From Trochalopteron elliotii (lineage: Eukaryota; Chordata; Aves; Passeriformes; Leiothrichidae), in assembly GCA_024734555.1 (NCBI GenBank), contig JANPWX010019821.1:1554657-1618656 (forward strand): a stretch of DNA of 64,000 nucleotides, in the 5' to 3' direction. Every line of letters begins with the position of its first letter. Within the stretch, counting starts at the first letter, position 1. Shown here one piece after another: positions 34,501-47,432 of this stretch. The translations under genes were made by a program, and so were the position numbers. The notes beneath the pieces were generated by a model. It saw only the letters and a program-made list of their open reading frames with translations. It was not told where the DNA came from and made no database searches.

Positions 34501-37500
34501 ATTCAAACGTGACCAACCTCGGGTTTGCCAATGGTACCTACAGGTTAGAAGAAAGGAAGTGGGTGGCTTTTCGTAAATGTTTGTCCAGGTTATAATCTCT
34601 GAGGTGGAGAGGAGGTCTTGTCATGCCTGGTGCAGAGCTCCCACTCAAGAAATTTTGCTCATGTCCTTGTCACCCCAGCCAAATTCAGAGGCTCTGAAAA
34701 GCCCAAGAGCATTTGGAAATAGTTGCATTAATTGGTTAATAAGTTCAGAGCCAAGTACATGTTTGTGCAACTTCCTTACCCTTGAGGAAGCCTGTTTAGA
34801 AATGGTTCTGCTATCCTCCTGCATAGAAGGCCAGGCCTCAGCTCTCCTGGAGCATGTGAAAATTATGCGAGGCTTGGTTATGTTCATATTTCTCAGATTC
34901 TCAATGCTACTTAGGTACCTAGACATCCCAAGATCTGTTGACAAAAAGGATAGTTATTAGAAGATCAATACTCAAGGTTCAGCTTTGAAAATCTGACCTA
35001 GAATTGTTCTAAAACAAATTTGAATACCTCAAAATACAGATGCTTACATCCATGGCTATGTATCGGAGACAGTCATTCTCTTGAGCACAGGTGTCAGTTG
35101 GTTCTGAGGCAAAAAAATGAGGCCCTACTTAAGGTTTAAGAACTTCAGTCCTAAGTGTGCAGACCATCAGCCCTGCATCTTGCCAGGCTCTGATTGGAAC
35201 AGGCCAAAGTGTCAGGCTCTGAGTATAAGGAATAGGCCTGTGCACCTGTTGCTGGTCATCTGTATGCATGCATGCCCTGATTACCTATGCAGATAATTGT
35301 GTAAAAGCTCTATTATTACCCTATTACATTAAAATCCAGCCTTCAGGGCCTCTGGTGTGCCTCTGCAGGCATGGAGTGGTAGAAAAGCCACTATAAAATC
35401 ATACTTTAGAAATAGTTTTTCAGAACTGAGTTGTGGAACATACACAATGATTTAGATTAGAAAGAAAGAAGGCAAGGAAGAAAAAAATTATAAGAAAAGA
35501 GTGAAAAAATATGGTAAAAGAAAGAAATCTTGAGTATATGAATGCTGCTTTCAGAAACAAGAGACATCTCTTTGGGAAATGAAATCTGTCCAAAGAAATG
35601 AGGGGGCGGGGGAAAAGGTGAAACACTGCCAATGAAACAGAAGAAAATCTCAAACTTTCCCACAGAAGTCTTAGTCAAACCAACACAGAAACAGAGGAGT
35701 TAAGAATGAGGGATTTATTTCCAAAAAGAAGCCAAGACAAAGATTTCCAGACAGAAAAAATAGTGTCATTAAAACTGAAGCAGTCAGGAATGATGGTAAC
35801 CAGTATCATCCAGCAGGTCTGGTTACATTTCTGTTGCTTTTCACTTTTTATGTGGATAGCTTTAGCAGGCTCCAAGTGTCGAAGTTATCTTTTCTTGAGA
35901 TCATCCTCAGTGGTCATCCTTCCTTCAAGGCAGATCCTGCCTCCGCTTTGGCTGATTTATGCAGCTTCCAAGGCACAACAAAAAAGCAGCAGAAAACTGA
36001 TAACTCTGACCCCAGAATGCTGTTCTTCTGTGGTACTGTCACCATATAGGCCTCTCCCCAGTTATCCACAGTGAGAACTTATCTTAGAGAGGTGGATGTT
36101 TTCAGGCTCTATTCTTCCCTAGCAATCCCAGACTGTCAAAGCAACCCTGTGGGAAAATGTCAGGCAGCATAAAATTGATCAGCCTCCAGTTATTTTGTGT
36201 GATGTGAGACACGCTGGTTTCTGTACCAGCATGGGAGCAGTTATGTGGTAACAACATCCTTATCCCCAGGCCACCTAAATTGTGCCAAATGCAGTCCAGC
36301 TTCAGATTCAGAATCTACAGGTTACTAATATGGTAGAAACAGTAAATTGGAAGTTTGGTGCATAACAAACATCCTCTGGATTTTCGTTTCTACTATGCAG
36401 CCAGCTCACAGTTGTATTGACAAAAAGCTGCTATAACAAATCTCTAGCACTGTGCTATTTGGTTATCCTGATGTTGCTTTTAGTGGTGAGGATTTTATGG
36501 GCATTCCTGTGAAAACCCCACCTGCTGTGAAGTTGCTTTCTTCTTCATAGATTCACAATCTGGCTCCTTTTTGACTGAATTACTAGGCTTCAAAGAAGAA
36601 ATGCACAGTAGAATATAAAGAGCCAGGAATCACAGTGACAGAGAAAGCAATTGGTATTACAGATGCATGGTAATACCTTTCTTTATTAAAAGAAATGGTG
36701 CTTCGGAGAACATATTTCTTTAGGAGTAGGCTGTTTTTTAACATCCTTCCTAAAATAACCCAAGAAGAATGCAAAGGCTCTATGACTTTAGTTTTTTATT
36801 TTGTATAATTTGAGGTGCCTAACAATTCAAAATAGACATTGTCATCATCACATAGCATATAAAATGTGGATGGTGAAGACTGCAGAGGGTTCTCAGTCCT
36901 GATTCAGACTCCATTGTTGACCAGAACAGAATCTGGCAGGAATAAAACTTTCTGAACTTCTTGGAAAATTAAATCTCAAATCATAAGTAACACCAGGAAA
37001 AAAAAGCAACCAAACAAGAAAACAAAAAACAATGGCAAATGAGAAAAATATGGGAAAAATTCCAGTGTCTCTCCCTGCTCATGGCATTCCCACTTGCAAA
37101 ACCATTTTTCATTCCTTTCTGCAGAGAAATATTTATAGTGTATGAAGCTTACATTAATCAGGAAAATAACTAAGGGTTGTTTTTTTTTATATGAGGCATA
37201 AAACACAAATGGAGATTTTTTTCTCCAATCAGTTCTTAGCAAAAATCATGACAGAATATCAAAATCTGTCACTATAAGAATAAACCATTCTTGTTATCAT
37301 TGCATTTTTAACATTAGTCCAAACAAGTTACATAAACTAGCATTCTTATTTAACCCACATCAAGGATGATATTCAGGATCCAGGATCCAAATGTCATTCC
37401 TGACACTTTTCAACTCTTACAGCCTGGCTGTAAGTGGTAATCTGATCTGACATCTATTTATAACGTGCCATATTGTGAGTATCTCTGCTCCAGAGATAAC

Positions 37501-37839
37501 GCTCTGGAATCATAACACTACCTAGATCCAATGCATCGATTTTCTTCCTTAGAAGACCTTTGGAAAGAACCATGCATATTTGGTGCATTTTACTCAGTTG
37601 TTACATGTTTGAAACCGCAAAGCACCCATGTGCACTGAATTACTGATGGCAAGATCACGTATTTTTAGTTTTGCAGAAATAGTAGCCAAACTGTTGTCTG
37701 TTTTGCAGTCTGCAGCATTAATCCTGCACTTTCTCTCTTTTTTTTCCATTTGAGACAGAGGATTATTAGGGCTCACTTAGGTTGTGAGCAAACTCAAACT
37801 GTTTGGTGTTTTCATTAGGGAAGGATACACACCTAAAAG
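34501..37839. other. unannotated AT-rich sequence
   Basis: The interval 34577-34960 is open on both strands (127 and 99 codons) but matches no known family. A purine-rich GAAA tract lies at about 35456-35545. No mobile element is recognised before the CR1 at 37840. Confidence 0.5.
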
Positions 37840-38691
37840 AAGACATGTCATCCAGAGGGACCTGGACAAGCTTGAGAACTGGCACCATTGGGAATTTCAT
37901 GAGGTCTAACAAGACCAAGTACAAGGTCCTACACCTGGGTTGGGGCAAGCCCCAGTACCAGCACGGGCTGGGAGATGAACAGATGGGGAGCAGCTCTGGG
38001 GGAAGGACTTGGGGGTGCTGGGGGATGAGAAGCTGGACATGACCCAGCCATGAGCGCTCCCAGCCCAGAAAGCCAAAAGTGTCCTGGGCTGCATCCAAAG
38101 CAGCGTGGGCAGCAGGGGAGGGAGGGGATTCTGCTCTTCTGCTCTGCTCTGGTGAGACCCCACCTGGAACCCTGCACCCAGCCCTGGGTTCCCAGCACAG
38201 GAAGGACATCAGTCTCTAGGAATGATCCAAATAAGGGTTACTAAGATGATTAGAAGGATGGAGCACTTCTTCAGCAAGGAAAGAACTGGGATTGTTCAGC
38301 TTGGAGAAGAGATGGCTTTGGGTTAACCTAACTGGGACGTTCCAGTACCTGAAGGGAGCCTACAAGAAAGATGGAGAGAGACTTTTTACAAGACCATATA
38401 GTGATAGTACAAGGGGAAATGGCTTCAAAATAGAAGAGAGTAGGCTCAAATTAGGTGTTAAGAAGAAATGCTTAACTGTGAGGGTTAATTCTTAACTGTG
38501 AGGTAAGGTACAGGAGCAGATTGCCCAAATCTGTGGGTGTCCCATGTGAAGCATGGATAGATGTTTAAGGCTGAATGAAACTCTGAGCAACCTGGTCTAG
38601 TGGAAGATGTCTCTGACACGATAGAAGGGTCCATGATCTTTAAGGTCTCTTCCAACCAAAACCATTCTGTGATTCTATGATACACTGATCT
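37840..38691 (+). pseudogene. CR1 LINE, 3' end with C-terminal RT and 3' UTR, dead copy
   Basis: This plus-strand CR1 is truncated at its 5' end. The opening CATCCAGAGGGACCTGG is CR1 RT sequence. In frame pieces, YKVLHLGWGKPQYQHGLGDE (near 37920) and FQYLKGAYKKDGERLFTRPY (near 38350) are CR1 RT C-terminal motifs. DSTRGNGFKIEESRLKL follows, and the copy closes on the CR1 tail (CCATTCTGTGATTCTATGAT). A CTTAACTGTGAGG segment is duplicated near 38470-38502. Frameshifts separate the pieces, so it is non-functional. The 3' end is intact. Confidence 0.93.
38107..38127 (+). other. G-quadruplex motif within CR1
   Basis: The pattern is G3-N5-G4-N1-G3-N1-G4, a canonical intramolecular quadruplex motif with short loops, in the RT part of the CR1. 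Confidence 0.6.
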
Positions 38692-41600
38692 CTTCACATA
38701 TCTTGGCCTTGTTCTATTGTTTTATTGACATCATTAACCCTAAACTTCTGAAGATTTACTTGTTAACACATGCCAAAACTCATAGGGCCATGAATATGGA
38801 TAAGGAATTTTCATTTCAAACTCTGCCTAAACAGGATGATTACTGATTAATAATTATAGCCAAGGTCCACCAAAACAAAGAGCTTGAAAGCAAAGCCATT
38901 TTGTGGCTCAAAAGCAAGCCCTTGAGGTAGTCAAAGCTATACTTTGAGAAGAATAGAAAGAACTTCTAAATACATAAAACTAAAAAAAAAAAGGAAAAAA
39001 AAAGAAAACAGAACTAGATCCTGTCTTGTTATAATGCTCAAGTAGTGAAAGCAAAAATTGTTCTTAAAATACATACAGAGAGTAACCATGCCTTGGTCCA
39101 CTTGCTGTCTAGGATTCACGACAAACCAAAAAAGTCAGACAGGGAGAGTAAAGGTGAAATGAAACTGAACAGTGACTAATTTTGTTGTGCTACCCAAAGG
39201 AGAGAGAATTTCTCAAAATCAGTTTGATGAATTGGAAGTTCGACACTATGGGAAAAGTGGACTCTTCACTTTCTGGTTTTCAGTTCAAATGAACCAATTA
39301 TTTTGCTGACCTCAGGGTCCAAATTTCAAAGAAAGCTGAAGACAGGCTTAGGCCTGCTGCTATGGCAAATTCCAAAATACCCAATTACTGACCTCAGGAG
39401 GAGTCAGCATTCCTAAGATTAGAGTCACTGGGAGTTTACTTCACAAACTCACTTCTAATAATATACTATAGTGCAGACACCATTAACCTGCCTTTTTCAG
39501 TTAGCAAATAAGATAGGTCTTAAGGCAAAATAGTTATTAACAGTAGGAGTTACATCTCTAATTGAAAACAGCAACATCTGCAGGGGAGTGTAATAAAAGC
39601 ATATAACAAGTGAGTGTGTTAGTAGATTACAGGGACTCCAGGTAATTGTTTCATAAGACAGCTCTGAAGCAGAAACAACGAATATTTCAGGACTTCATAA
39701 GTCTAGACTAATTCTGGTCACTGAAGAGTGTCCCAAGTATTAACTCTGTTCTTACTAGCCAATTTGACCAGCATTAAACTGGCAGACATCCCAGATTTCC
39801 TTATTATTTGCACTGCATTTATTTCAATGTTTACATCATTTTGTAGCTAGCTAATTCTCTTCTTTTTCTGCCAACTCATATAAGGATGCTGTTCAATAAC
39901 AAAGCCCATTCACATCAGTTACTTGACGTAGAGCTATTGTGTCCTAGCTGTCAGTTATTCTAAAACATCTTTAGGCCTAAGTTATTCTAATATCAGTGAC
40001 CTGCTGCTTCTATATACAAAACTCTTCCACTGCTTTTATAATCAAATGCACAAAGCAAAAGCCTGAAAACTGAGCACCTGCTGAGCACCCAGAAACTCTT
40101 GGTGAAGCCTATCAGTATTGCAGATATAGAAGCTGAGATATTTAAACATACAGGAGAAGTTCTTTGTTATTCTCCATGTCTGAGGTCATATTTTGCCTTC
40201 TGGATCAAGCTGCTCTTCACACAATTGGAAGAGATTTCTAGACCTCTTTATAGAATTTTTCCTAATTTATCATTTTACATTTTACTCAGCATTTATGAGT
40301 CTTTTCTGTGCGCTTACTTCAGATGACTGAAGAAAGTATGGTGTTTACAGCGCTTCTGTATAGTATTCTAGTGTTTGTCTGAATTTTGGAGCTGACCTGT
40401 ATTTTGTGGGTGCAGTGTTAGGTTTTATATTATGCCTTTCCATATGCTGGCTGTTCTGTGGCACAGGACTTCTCAAGAAGGACAGCAGATACGTAGTTTT
40501 GTCACCTGTTGCAAATGTGTACTTAACTCTGTTTCTAGAAACAGCAGCACAATAGATAAGCAAGCATGTTCTTTTTGCCTGTTACTGTCTGGAAGCAGAC
40601 TATATTTCAAGCACCTTTTAATTAATTTCTGTGCAAACTCTGAAGGTAACAGCCCACATCCACTCAGCAGAAGCAAAAAAATCTATTCCCATGTTCAGAT
40701 AAGGGGAAAAAAGCTTCAGCTTCCTTGTCCCTGAAGTTGCAGATGACAACAATGATCAGATGGCAACAATGATCACATTCTCAATAATGCCTCTGTCCAT
40801 GAAGTTCTTAAACAGGCAGTCTGCCAGGGGTGTATGTTGCAGCTGATACATCTAGGGGCCCTTTCACTTCTCATTACCACCTTCTTATTTCTTAAACCTC
40901 AAACAAGGTTTGTTTCAGTAGGACTGCCACAGCCATCACAGTAACATGCTAGTAATTCACAATTTAGAAAGTGAGGTGGTGAAGCAGCTCAGGTGTACAA
41001 GGACTACCAGGCTACACAAGGAGCAGATAAATTGCCTTCTGCTTCCTCATATATCTGCTCTGAGTTTTGTATAGATAATAATGTTCTTTTACTAGATATA
41101 CCACCTAAATTTACAAGCTGTAAAAGGAAAGACAAACCCCTTAGGTGATTTGAGAATCACATTAAATACTTGTTAAGCCTCCAAATGTTCCAGCTTCATG
41201 TTCAAGAAACTTTGGCCAAGGCTGGTTTGTGATATGAGGCTGTTTGTAGAGCTGGTTGAGATATTCCCAGAGGGGCTATTCCCACTGGACCTTTGCAATG
41301 CCTTTGCCACAATCTATGGCTCTGGTCAGACTTCTTTGTGTTTCCAGGAAAACGTAGCAACTTCTGGAAAAGGGAGGCAGTGATGTGCACAGTATCCTGA
41401 ACATCAGCTCTTAAAAAGCTGTGAGTTTTCTCAGAACTCTTTAATATGGGTGCTTTACTTTGTTGCTCTTCTCTGGTTATAGCCAAATCCCCTTCCCCAG
41501 GATAGGTCAGAGGAGTTGGAAACAGAGGGTCAGATCTACTGCTCTGCTACTAGGGAACTGGGGCAAAAATCAGCCACTCATTTAATTTGTGAATATTAAA

Positions 41601-43200
41601 AAAGTCAACAACAATTTCTTTCAAATCTACAGCCTGCCCTAAGCATGTAATGTAGTCAAATTAAATCCCTAATAAAGTATCTATGAAATGAAAACCAAAC
41701 ATGTCCATCTTTTGTAGTTCCAGCTTCCCCTAATGGAAAATGGATGTATTTCAATCAGCCACATGTCCAAACTGTGGTTGTTCTCACAAGTCTGATTTCT
41801 TCCCTTAAATGGGATCCATTCAAGAATGTGACACTGTTGTTTCTCTTTCTGGAGACCTACATGACAGTCAGAAACAGCACACAAATGAGCTCAGTCTCGC
41901 AACTGTGGTCCTTAGAGACACTGAGCCCTTCACGAACAAGATGAAGATGTTCAGACATTTGGAGAAGCCAGGAGTGCTGGGTTGCTCAGGACAGCTTTGG
42001 CAGCCAGGGATAATGATGCAGTGCCGCATTTTGACATGCCAGCAGCACTGAAGGCAGCTTTGAATAGCAAAGTCCCTCTAAACCACCAGAGTGGTGTAGA
42101 GAGCTGCAAGCAGGATTCACAGCTGAGCACAGAGTCCTGAGTGCCGTGTCCTTAAACGGGAGAAGCCAGGCTGACTCTTTGGCTTCTCCTACCTAGCTAT
42201 CCACTGTTAGAGACACTTGGCATGACACAGCAGAAGAGTGAAGTCACTGGGCCCTAGTGACACTCTATTTAACATTTCTTTTAACTGTCTTTGCATTAAT
42301 CAGGCTGTTTAAGTGGACCCTGATGTAAATATGAATTGAGTCTCTCTGGAGCTGTTTGTTTGCTTCCCTGGGAAGTTTTACATATTGGAGACAAAGCTGT
42401 GTCTTATTATAGCTTCATCTGACCATGAAAGACTAAAATACTGGAATAACTGATGGTTATTCAGATATAAATAACAGATTGATTCTCCTGATTTCTGCCT
42501 CACCTTCTCTCACCTTTCCCCAGGAAGCATCAGTATAGGGTAGATTGCTAGAAAATATTGCCAGAATTTATTTCAGTGTCTTGTCTTTCTGTAGGTTCAT
42601 GCTTCAATGCTGCATGCATTGCAGAGCAAGGTGCCAGGATTTTCCAGCTTTGCCAACTTTTTTTACTCAGCCTTCCAATGTCACTAATTTCCCAGGCTTT
42701 GACATAAACACTGATACAACCCAGGAAACTCTTTTTTCAACTCTTACTGTGTGAATTGAGCATAGTTAAGCCTTGTCGTGTGTACCCTTCCCTATGGTTC
42801 TACAAAGGTAAGTCAATGACTTTATGTAGCAGATGAAAGCTGCCATGATAATTTAAAAAATGTATTAGCTATTCAGGGTAGGTAAATAGTCCCCATGGTA
42901 TTGATAGCAGCAGCTGATGTTCACAGACGTGACTTCTTTTTTGCCCTTTATTGCATTTTCTGTGTGGAACAGTGTTTCTGTTTGAACAGTTCCTTGCACC
43001 TAATATTTCCTAAAAGCTGTATCTGTGTCACTCTGTGCTTTAGACCTTCCTCAAGACATCAGGAATTTTTTCTCTCCTATCATATCTAGGAAAGCGGGTG
43101 GATTTTAGACTGCCTCAATATTTCCTTTCCTGTGCTATTATCTTTCCTGGGGGCTGACATTTTTGTTCTGTCTACTGACTTGTTGCATACATATAGACTG
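38692..43200. other. unannotated AT-rich sequence
   Basis: No gene supported. An A-rich run is at 38982-39008, and an exact-but-one two-copy 17-base repeat (GATGACAACAATGATCA / GATGGCAACAATGATCA) is at 40742-40775. Frames at 40432-40734 and 41198-41383 match no family. The stretch 41990-42180 is slightly richer in G and C, without a recognisable feature. Confidence 0.5.
40742..40775. repeat. tandem duplication, 17-base unit x2
   Basis: Two adjacent copies differ at one base (A/G). Confidence 0.85.
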
Positions 43201-43552
43201 ATCCTTCTGGTACTGGTGGGCACTTGGCTAGTAGTTGCAGCTTGCTGCTGCGTGCAGTGATGTGGAGTATATCTGTCAAGTCCCGTGACACTGTCTGTCC
43301 CAGGGCTGGCTTCCTCTGTAGCAGGTATTCCCTGCCTGCAATTTCATCACAACCCACAAAGGGATTATTCGCTTTTGGGAATCAGAGAATTGTCACAGCC
43401 TTAGTGAGAGGTCAGTTTGTGCAGCAGCTCTGGACAGAGAGACAGCATAATATCTCACGCAGCTATTTGAAGATGAGCAGCTGGAGAGAGACTAGAGGTT
43501 CTGCGTCACCCCTCCCAAGTGGTTCTGCCCCTGTGAGCTGGGCAGAGCCCCC
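43201..43552. other. unannotated sequence left of the assembly gap
   Basis: The DNA becomes richer in G and C toward the gap. A plus-strand frame is open from 43224 into the gap but begins with GTG or TTG-type starts and shows no known domain. Any frame said to continue through the Ns is an artefact. Confidence 0.45.
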
Positions 43553-43902
43553 NNNNNNNNNNNNNNNNNNNNNNNNNNNNNNNNNNNNNNNNNNNNNNNN
43601 NNNNNNNNNNNNNNNNNNNNNNNNNNNNNNNNNNNNNNNNNNNNNNNNNNNNNNNNNNNNNNNNNNNNNNNNNNNNNNNNNNNNNNNNNNNNNNNNNNNN
43701 NNNNNNNNNNNNNNNNNNNNNNNNNNNNNNNNNNNNNNNNNNNNNNNNNNNNNNNNNNNNNNNNNNNNNNNNNNNNNNNNNNNNNNNNNNNNNNNNNNNN
43801 NNNNNNNNNNNNNNNNNNNNNNNNNNNNNNNNNNNNNNNNNNNNNNNNNNNNNNNNNNNNNNNNNNNNNNNNNNNNNNNNNNNNNNNNNNNNNNNNNNNN
43901 NN
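43553..43902. other. assembly gap (350 N)
   Basis: All 350 bases are undetermined. The bordering sequence is GC-rich (left) and a GGA/GGCAGA tandem array (right). The gap probably covers more of the repeat or a GC-rich segment, and the true length may differ. Confidence 0.98.
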
Positions 43903-43971
43903 GGAGGAGGAGGAGGAGGCAGAGGCAGAGGCAGAGGCAGAGGCAGAGGCAGAGGCAGAGGCAGAGGCAGG
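43903..43971. repeat. GGA then GGCAGA hexanucleotide array
   Basis: Five or so GGA units pass into about eight near-perfect GGCAGA units and then stop. The array touches the gap, so its full length is unknown. Confidence 0.9.
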
Positions 43972-44499
43972 GTTACTTGGGACTGGATTTTCAAATGCAG
44001 GTCTCAGATGTACTATCATGTAACAAGCGGATTAACCAGTTATTGCGCATCAGTTGAACTGTGGTAATCAATACTGTATTCATGTTAGTCCAGCACAAAC
44101 TAAATCTAAACACATCAGCTGACTTTTTGGCTAAGGCCACTCACATGGCCTTGAATCTGCCATTAGAACACAAATATAGTCTCTTATAGTCAGTCAGTCT
44201 GACTGTCAGACAGGATACAAGCAATCATGCTCAGCCTTAGAAGTTGTTTGAGGGCATGGAAGAGCTATTAAACCTATGATACAGAGGAGTTAAGGGACTC
44301 AACAAATTTAAGATTACAAACTAGAGCTACACTTAAATAAAGGAGAATCCATCTCTAAAGAGAGAGTAGCAAGACATAAAGGTAAATCCGTAGGGAGTGT
44401 CAGGTCAAAAAGCTGAACTTCCTTCATGTTCTTACCCTAGGCTGCCCAGAACATACTAGGAAAATAAAGAACTGTTGGGCTGGATGTGGGCTGACAGAT

Positions 44500-44559
44500 A
44501 TACTTCCAATACTTAAGATGTAGGCACAAATACTTCCAATATTTAAGATGTAGGTATCA
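44500..44559. repeat. tandem duplication, 30-base unit x2
   Basis: The two copies (44500-44529, 44530-44559) share ATACTTCCAATA, then TTAAGATGTAGG, and differ at a few bases. Confidence 0.8.
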
Positions 44560-44744
44560 CTGCTTCAATTATGTCTCATTGTTTTCAGTTTGCCTGCATG
44601 ACTTGGAAAGGGGAGACCAGGTGATGTCCTGCAATATGTGAAGCTGCCTGTCACTCATGGTATGTTGGAAAGAGTAGTTTCTGCAGTAATCGAGAAGCTT
44701 CCAAATGGGTAACAAACTTGCTCTTTGTCCCTCTGATCAAATAC

Positions 44745-44823
44745 AGCAGCAACAACAACAACAATAATAACAATGATAATAACAAGGATAATAACAATAA
44801 CAATAACAATAATAATAAATAAT
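44745..44823. repeat. AAC/AAT microsatellite
   Basis: About 80 bases of mixed AAC and AAT triplets with a few GAT and AAGG interruptions. The minus-strand frame of Ile and Val codons over it is a shadow of the repeat. Confidence 0.85.
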
Positions 44824-45899
44824 TTTAAAAATTCAATCCCTATAAGACCTTTCTCCTTCAATTTCTGTTCTAGATTTTCAGGCTTATCTAGACTGAAAAC
44901 TCCTGAATTTTTTCCTGTTGTGTGATCAGTGGTAAACTTCAGTCTGAGTAACTTAGTTAATTTTTTTCACATATACTAGGAGAATAGTAGAAGAGGACAG
45001 TAGAAGAATTTAAAAAAAGGATCCCTAAGAAAATTCACTGGCTGGTTCCAATTCCGACCACTTGCACAACACACACAGTGCAAAACCAGGATGCAACCTC
45101 AGCTAACAGGAAACCTGGCTAGAACTGCACGTCTTTCATAGTTACATGCTTTATATTGCACAGGGAAGTAAGGATATAAAAAATTAACCTGTCCAAGTTT
45201 AATTTTCCTTGCTTTCTTTTCATGAAGGAAGGTAGAAATAGGAATGTCAGAGTGACAAGGTATTTTTTTTAATTAGCTGAGCAGATAATCCTGGTGTAAA
45301 TCTGCATTGCTGTGGGGCTGTATGAACATCAGGCTAAAATACTTTATGCCCTGATAGAAAACAAATAGGAAATGAAATGAAAAGTCTACTGTAAAATCTA
45401 AAATGTAAACAACACAAAAAAAGAAACACAAAACTGCACAATGCATAAAATTTGTAATCATGTGGTGTTTAATTCAAACCATCTTGACAATTCATATGAA
45501 ATTTCAGGTCAGATTCAAGACAGAAGGTTGAGAAACTAGAATGTAATGCCATTTTTGTACTCTCTGCTTATGCCTCAGTGGGAAACAAAAAGCAGAATTC
45601 AGCCCTAAGGGGCTAAAATATGTATATTTTTCAAACTCAAGCCTTTGTTTTGTTGTTTTTTGACATGGTGTGGGGTGGTTTTTTGGAAGTATGGCAAAAA
45701 AGATTTCTAATAAAGTAGGACATACACTTGCTCTATTTTCATTACCTATCTGAATCTAAAACAAAGATAGATCGAAACTTCAAGTAACATTTGTGTATTA
45801 AAAGGAATTATTCCTGACAATTTCAATGACAAGTTTCAGCTTGATGTGATTTAAAATGGGCAAGTTACAAAGCCCTAAAAAAATGGAGTTTTATAATGG

Positions 45900-46080
45900 A
45901 AATGCTGACAGACCCTTAACTACAGCAGCGTTGCTGGGCGCCACTCTAATAAAAGGTGGCAAGGATCCAGAAGTATTCACAGCTGCATGTCTAAACTTTA
46001 TTAAGTATCTGACTATAGTTTGCAGGTCCTCAACCAGATCATAACTCACTTAATTCTGACACATTCCAGTTTATAATTAG
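45900..46080 (-). mobile_element. possible LTR end plus primer-binding-site remnant
   Basis: On the minus strand, a TATA-like TATAAAC (46075-46069) is followed by AATAAA (46002-45997). TGGCGCCCA (45943-45935) comes about 54 bases after that. TGGCGCCCA is how primer-binding sites for tRNA-Lys begin in many retroviruses, and it sits where the LTR/leader junction would be. The bases just before it do not end in the usual CA, and the sequence beyond shows no gag. It could be a decayed retroviral leader or a coincidence. Confidence 0.3.
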
Positions 46081-47377
46081 TGTTGTACTAATATGTTCCT
46101 AACTGGTACCAGCATATTCCTATGTTCTTTTTTTTCCTGTAAAACAAGACTGTTCCTCAAAACCAAGGATGCACTGACATTGGCAAGAAGCATCTGTGTC
46201 TTCTTTTTTTTTTGGTCCTTGGACTAAAATAATTCATATCTTAAAGGCCAATGTCTGTAAATGAAGCACGAACACTGAAACATCTGTAACTCCCAAGGCA
46301 GAAAAATAAAGCAATTTCCAACTTCCTCTAAGCCAAGTATTTTATTTTGCCCTTGCATTCAAGGAGAAAGCAAATTGTTCTTAAAAATGTATCAGTGATA
46401 GTTTGCCATTAGGAAATAATCGTATAAACAAAATAAGCAAACACAATTGTTTAGCAATTTGCCAAGCAATAAAGTAACTGTACTAGTATATTTGAAGGTA
46501 TAAACTTATTTATTTAAATCTACTGTTGAATGCCTGCTACCTGAAAACCAGGACATTTTAGATATGCGTAACTTTCCATAGTTAATGTTTTATGATACTG
46601 CCAATCTGTGGAACATGAGCCCTTTATATGTAGGATTGATCATCACTGGCACTGAAATCCTTGCTTCTTGTTTTCCATGCTCTTGGCAGTTCATTTCCAG
46701 TGGCTGCCATTCATTCGTAAGATGCTTTGTCTGTCTGGGCATGTACCTGGGCAATGACCTTTGCTGATGGTGGTTTTGGAGCACCCAAGGAAGGTGTACA
46801 TCTATAGTGTATAATAGAAATTCTCAGATATTGATATTCTATTTGAGCACTGTTCTGGAAAGCTTTCTTAGGGTGCTCCTGCTGAAAACTGAAAGGCCAG
46901 GGGGGAAAACCCATGGTGAAGTAGCTACACTCTTATGACAGTTCACTGAAAGACTGAATTTTCAGTAAGAATATTTCCATTCCTTCATAGAGGGACAACC
47001 CTCCCACTCTCTTTTGGAAGAATAATCTTACTATTCTTTACAGCTAGGATCCTAAACACAACTCAAAGCAAAAATCTAGCAGGATTTTGCATTCTGCAAC
47101 CTGAATTAATGAGGAACTAAAATCTTAAAATGCAAGAAGTTTTTTAGTTATCTGTATTTGCCACAGCAACACAAGCATGTATATTCAGTTGCTGGTCCAG
47201 TAAACCATTTCAGTGTTTATGGTAAAACACAGGATAAAGTGTGTACACATATTTTATCATGTGTAGCAATAAAGAATGTAAACAGAGAATCTGTAATGTG
47301 AGCTAGATTAAATGATCATTATGGTACTTTGCTTTGGCGGTATTAAAAGACAAGACAGATAATACACTCGCATGGTG
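46081..47377. other. unannotated AT-rich sequence
   Basis: A perfect CTGGTACCAG palindrome near 46106-46115 sits between AATATG and CATATT. Otherwise nothing gene-like or repeat-like is seen. Confidence 0.5.
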
Positions 47378-47432
47378 ATTATATTATATTATATTATATT
47401 ATATTATATTATATTATATTATATTATTATAT
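47378..47432. repeat. ATATT pentanucleotide microsatellite
   Basis: Nine exact ATATT units (47381-47425), plus partial units at both ends. Confidence 0.93.

Larger units (their letters stand above)
43972..45899. other. unannotated AT-rich sequence
   Basis: No gene recognised. Within it lie a 30-base tandem duplication (44500-44559) and an AAC/AAT microsatellite (44745-44823). Confidence 0.5.

Noticed and set aside
34577..34960. 127-codon plus frame overlapping a 99-codon minus frame
   Set aside because: Openness on both strands points to low stop density from composition, and no protein family is recognisable.
37766..38209. 147-codon minus frame and overlapping shadows
   Set aside because: Antisense to a recognised plus-strand CR1 RT fragment.
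43224..44057. Plus frame of 277 codons and matching minus frames across the gap
   Set aside because: The middle is 350 N. Continuity through it is meaningless, and the right part is the GGCAGA array.
44655..44861. Ile/Val-rich minus frame resembling a membrane segment
   Set aside because: It is the translation of the AAC/AAT microsatellite.
47378..47432. CRISPR-like or satellite array
   Set aside because: It is a plain five-base microsatellite without spacers.
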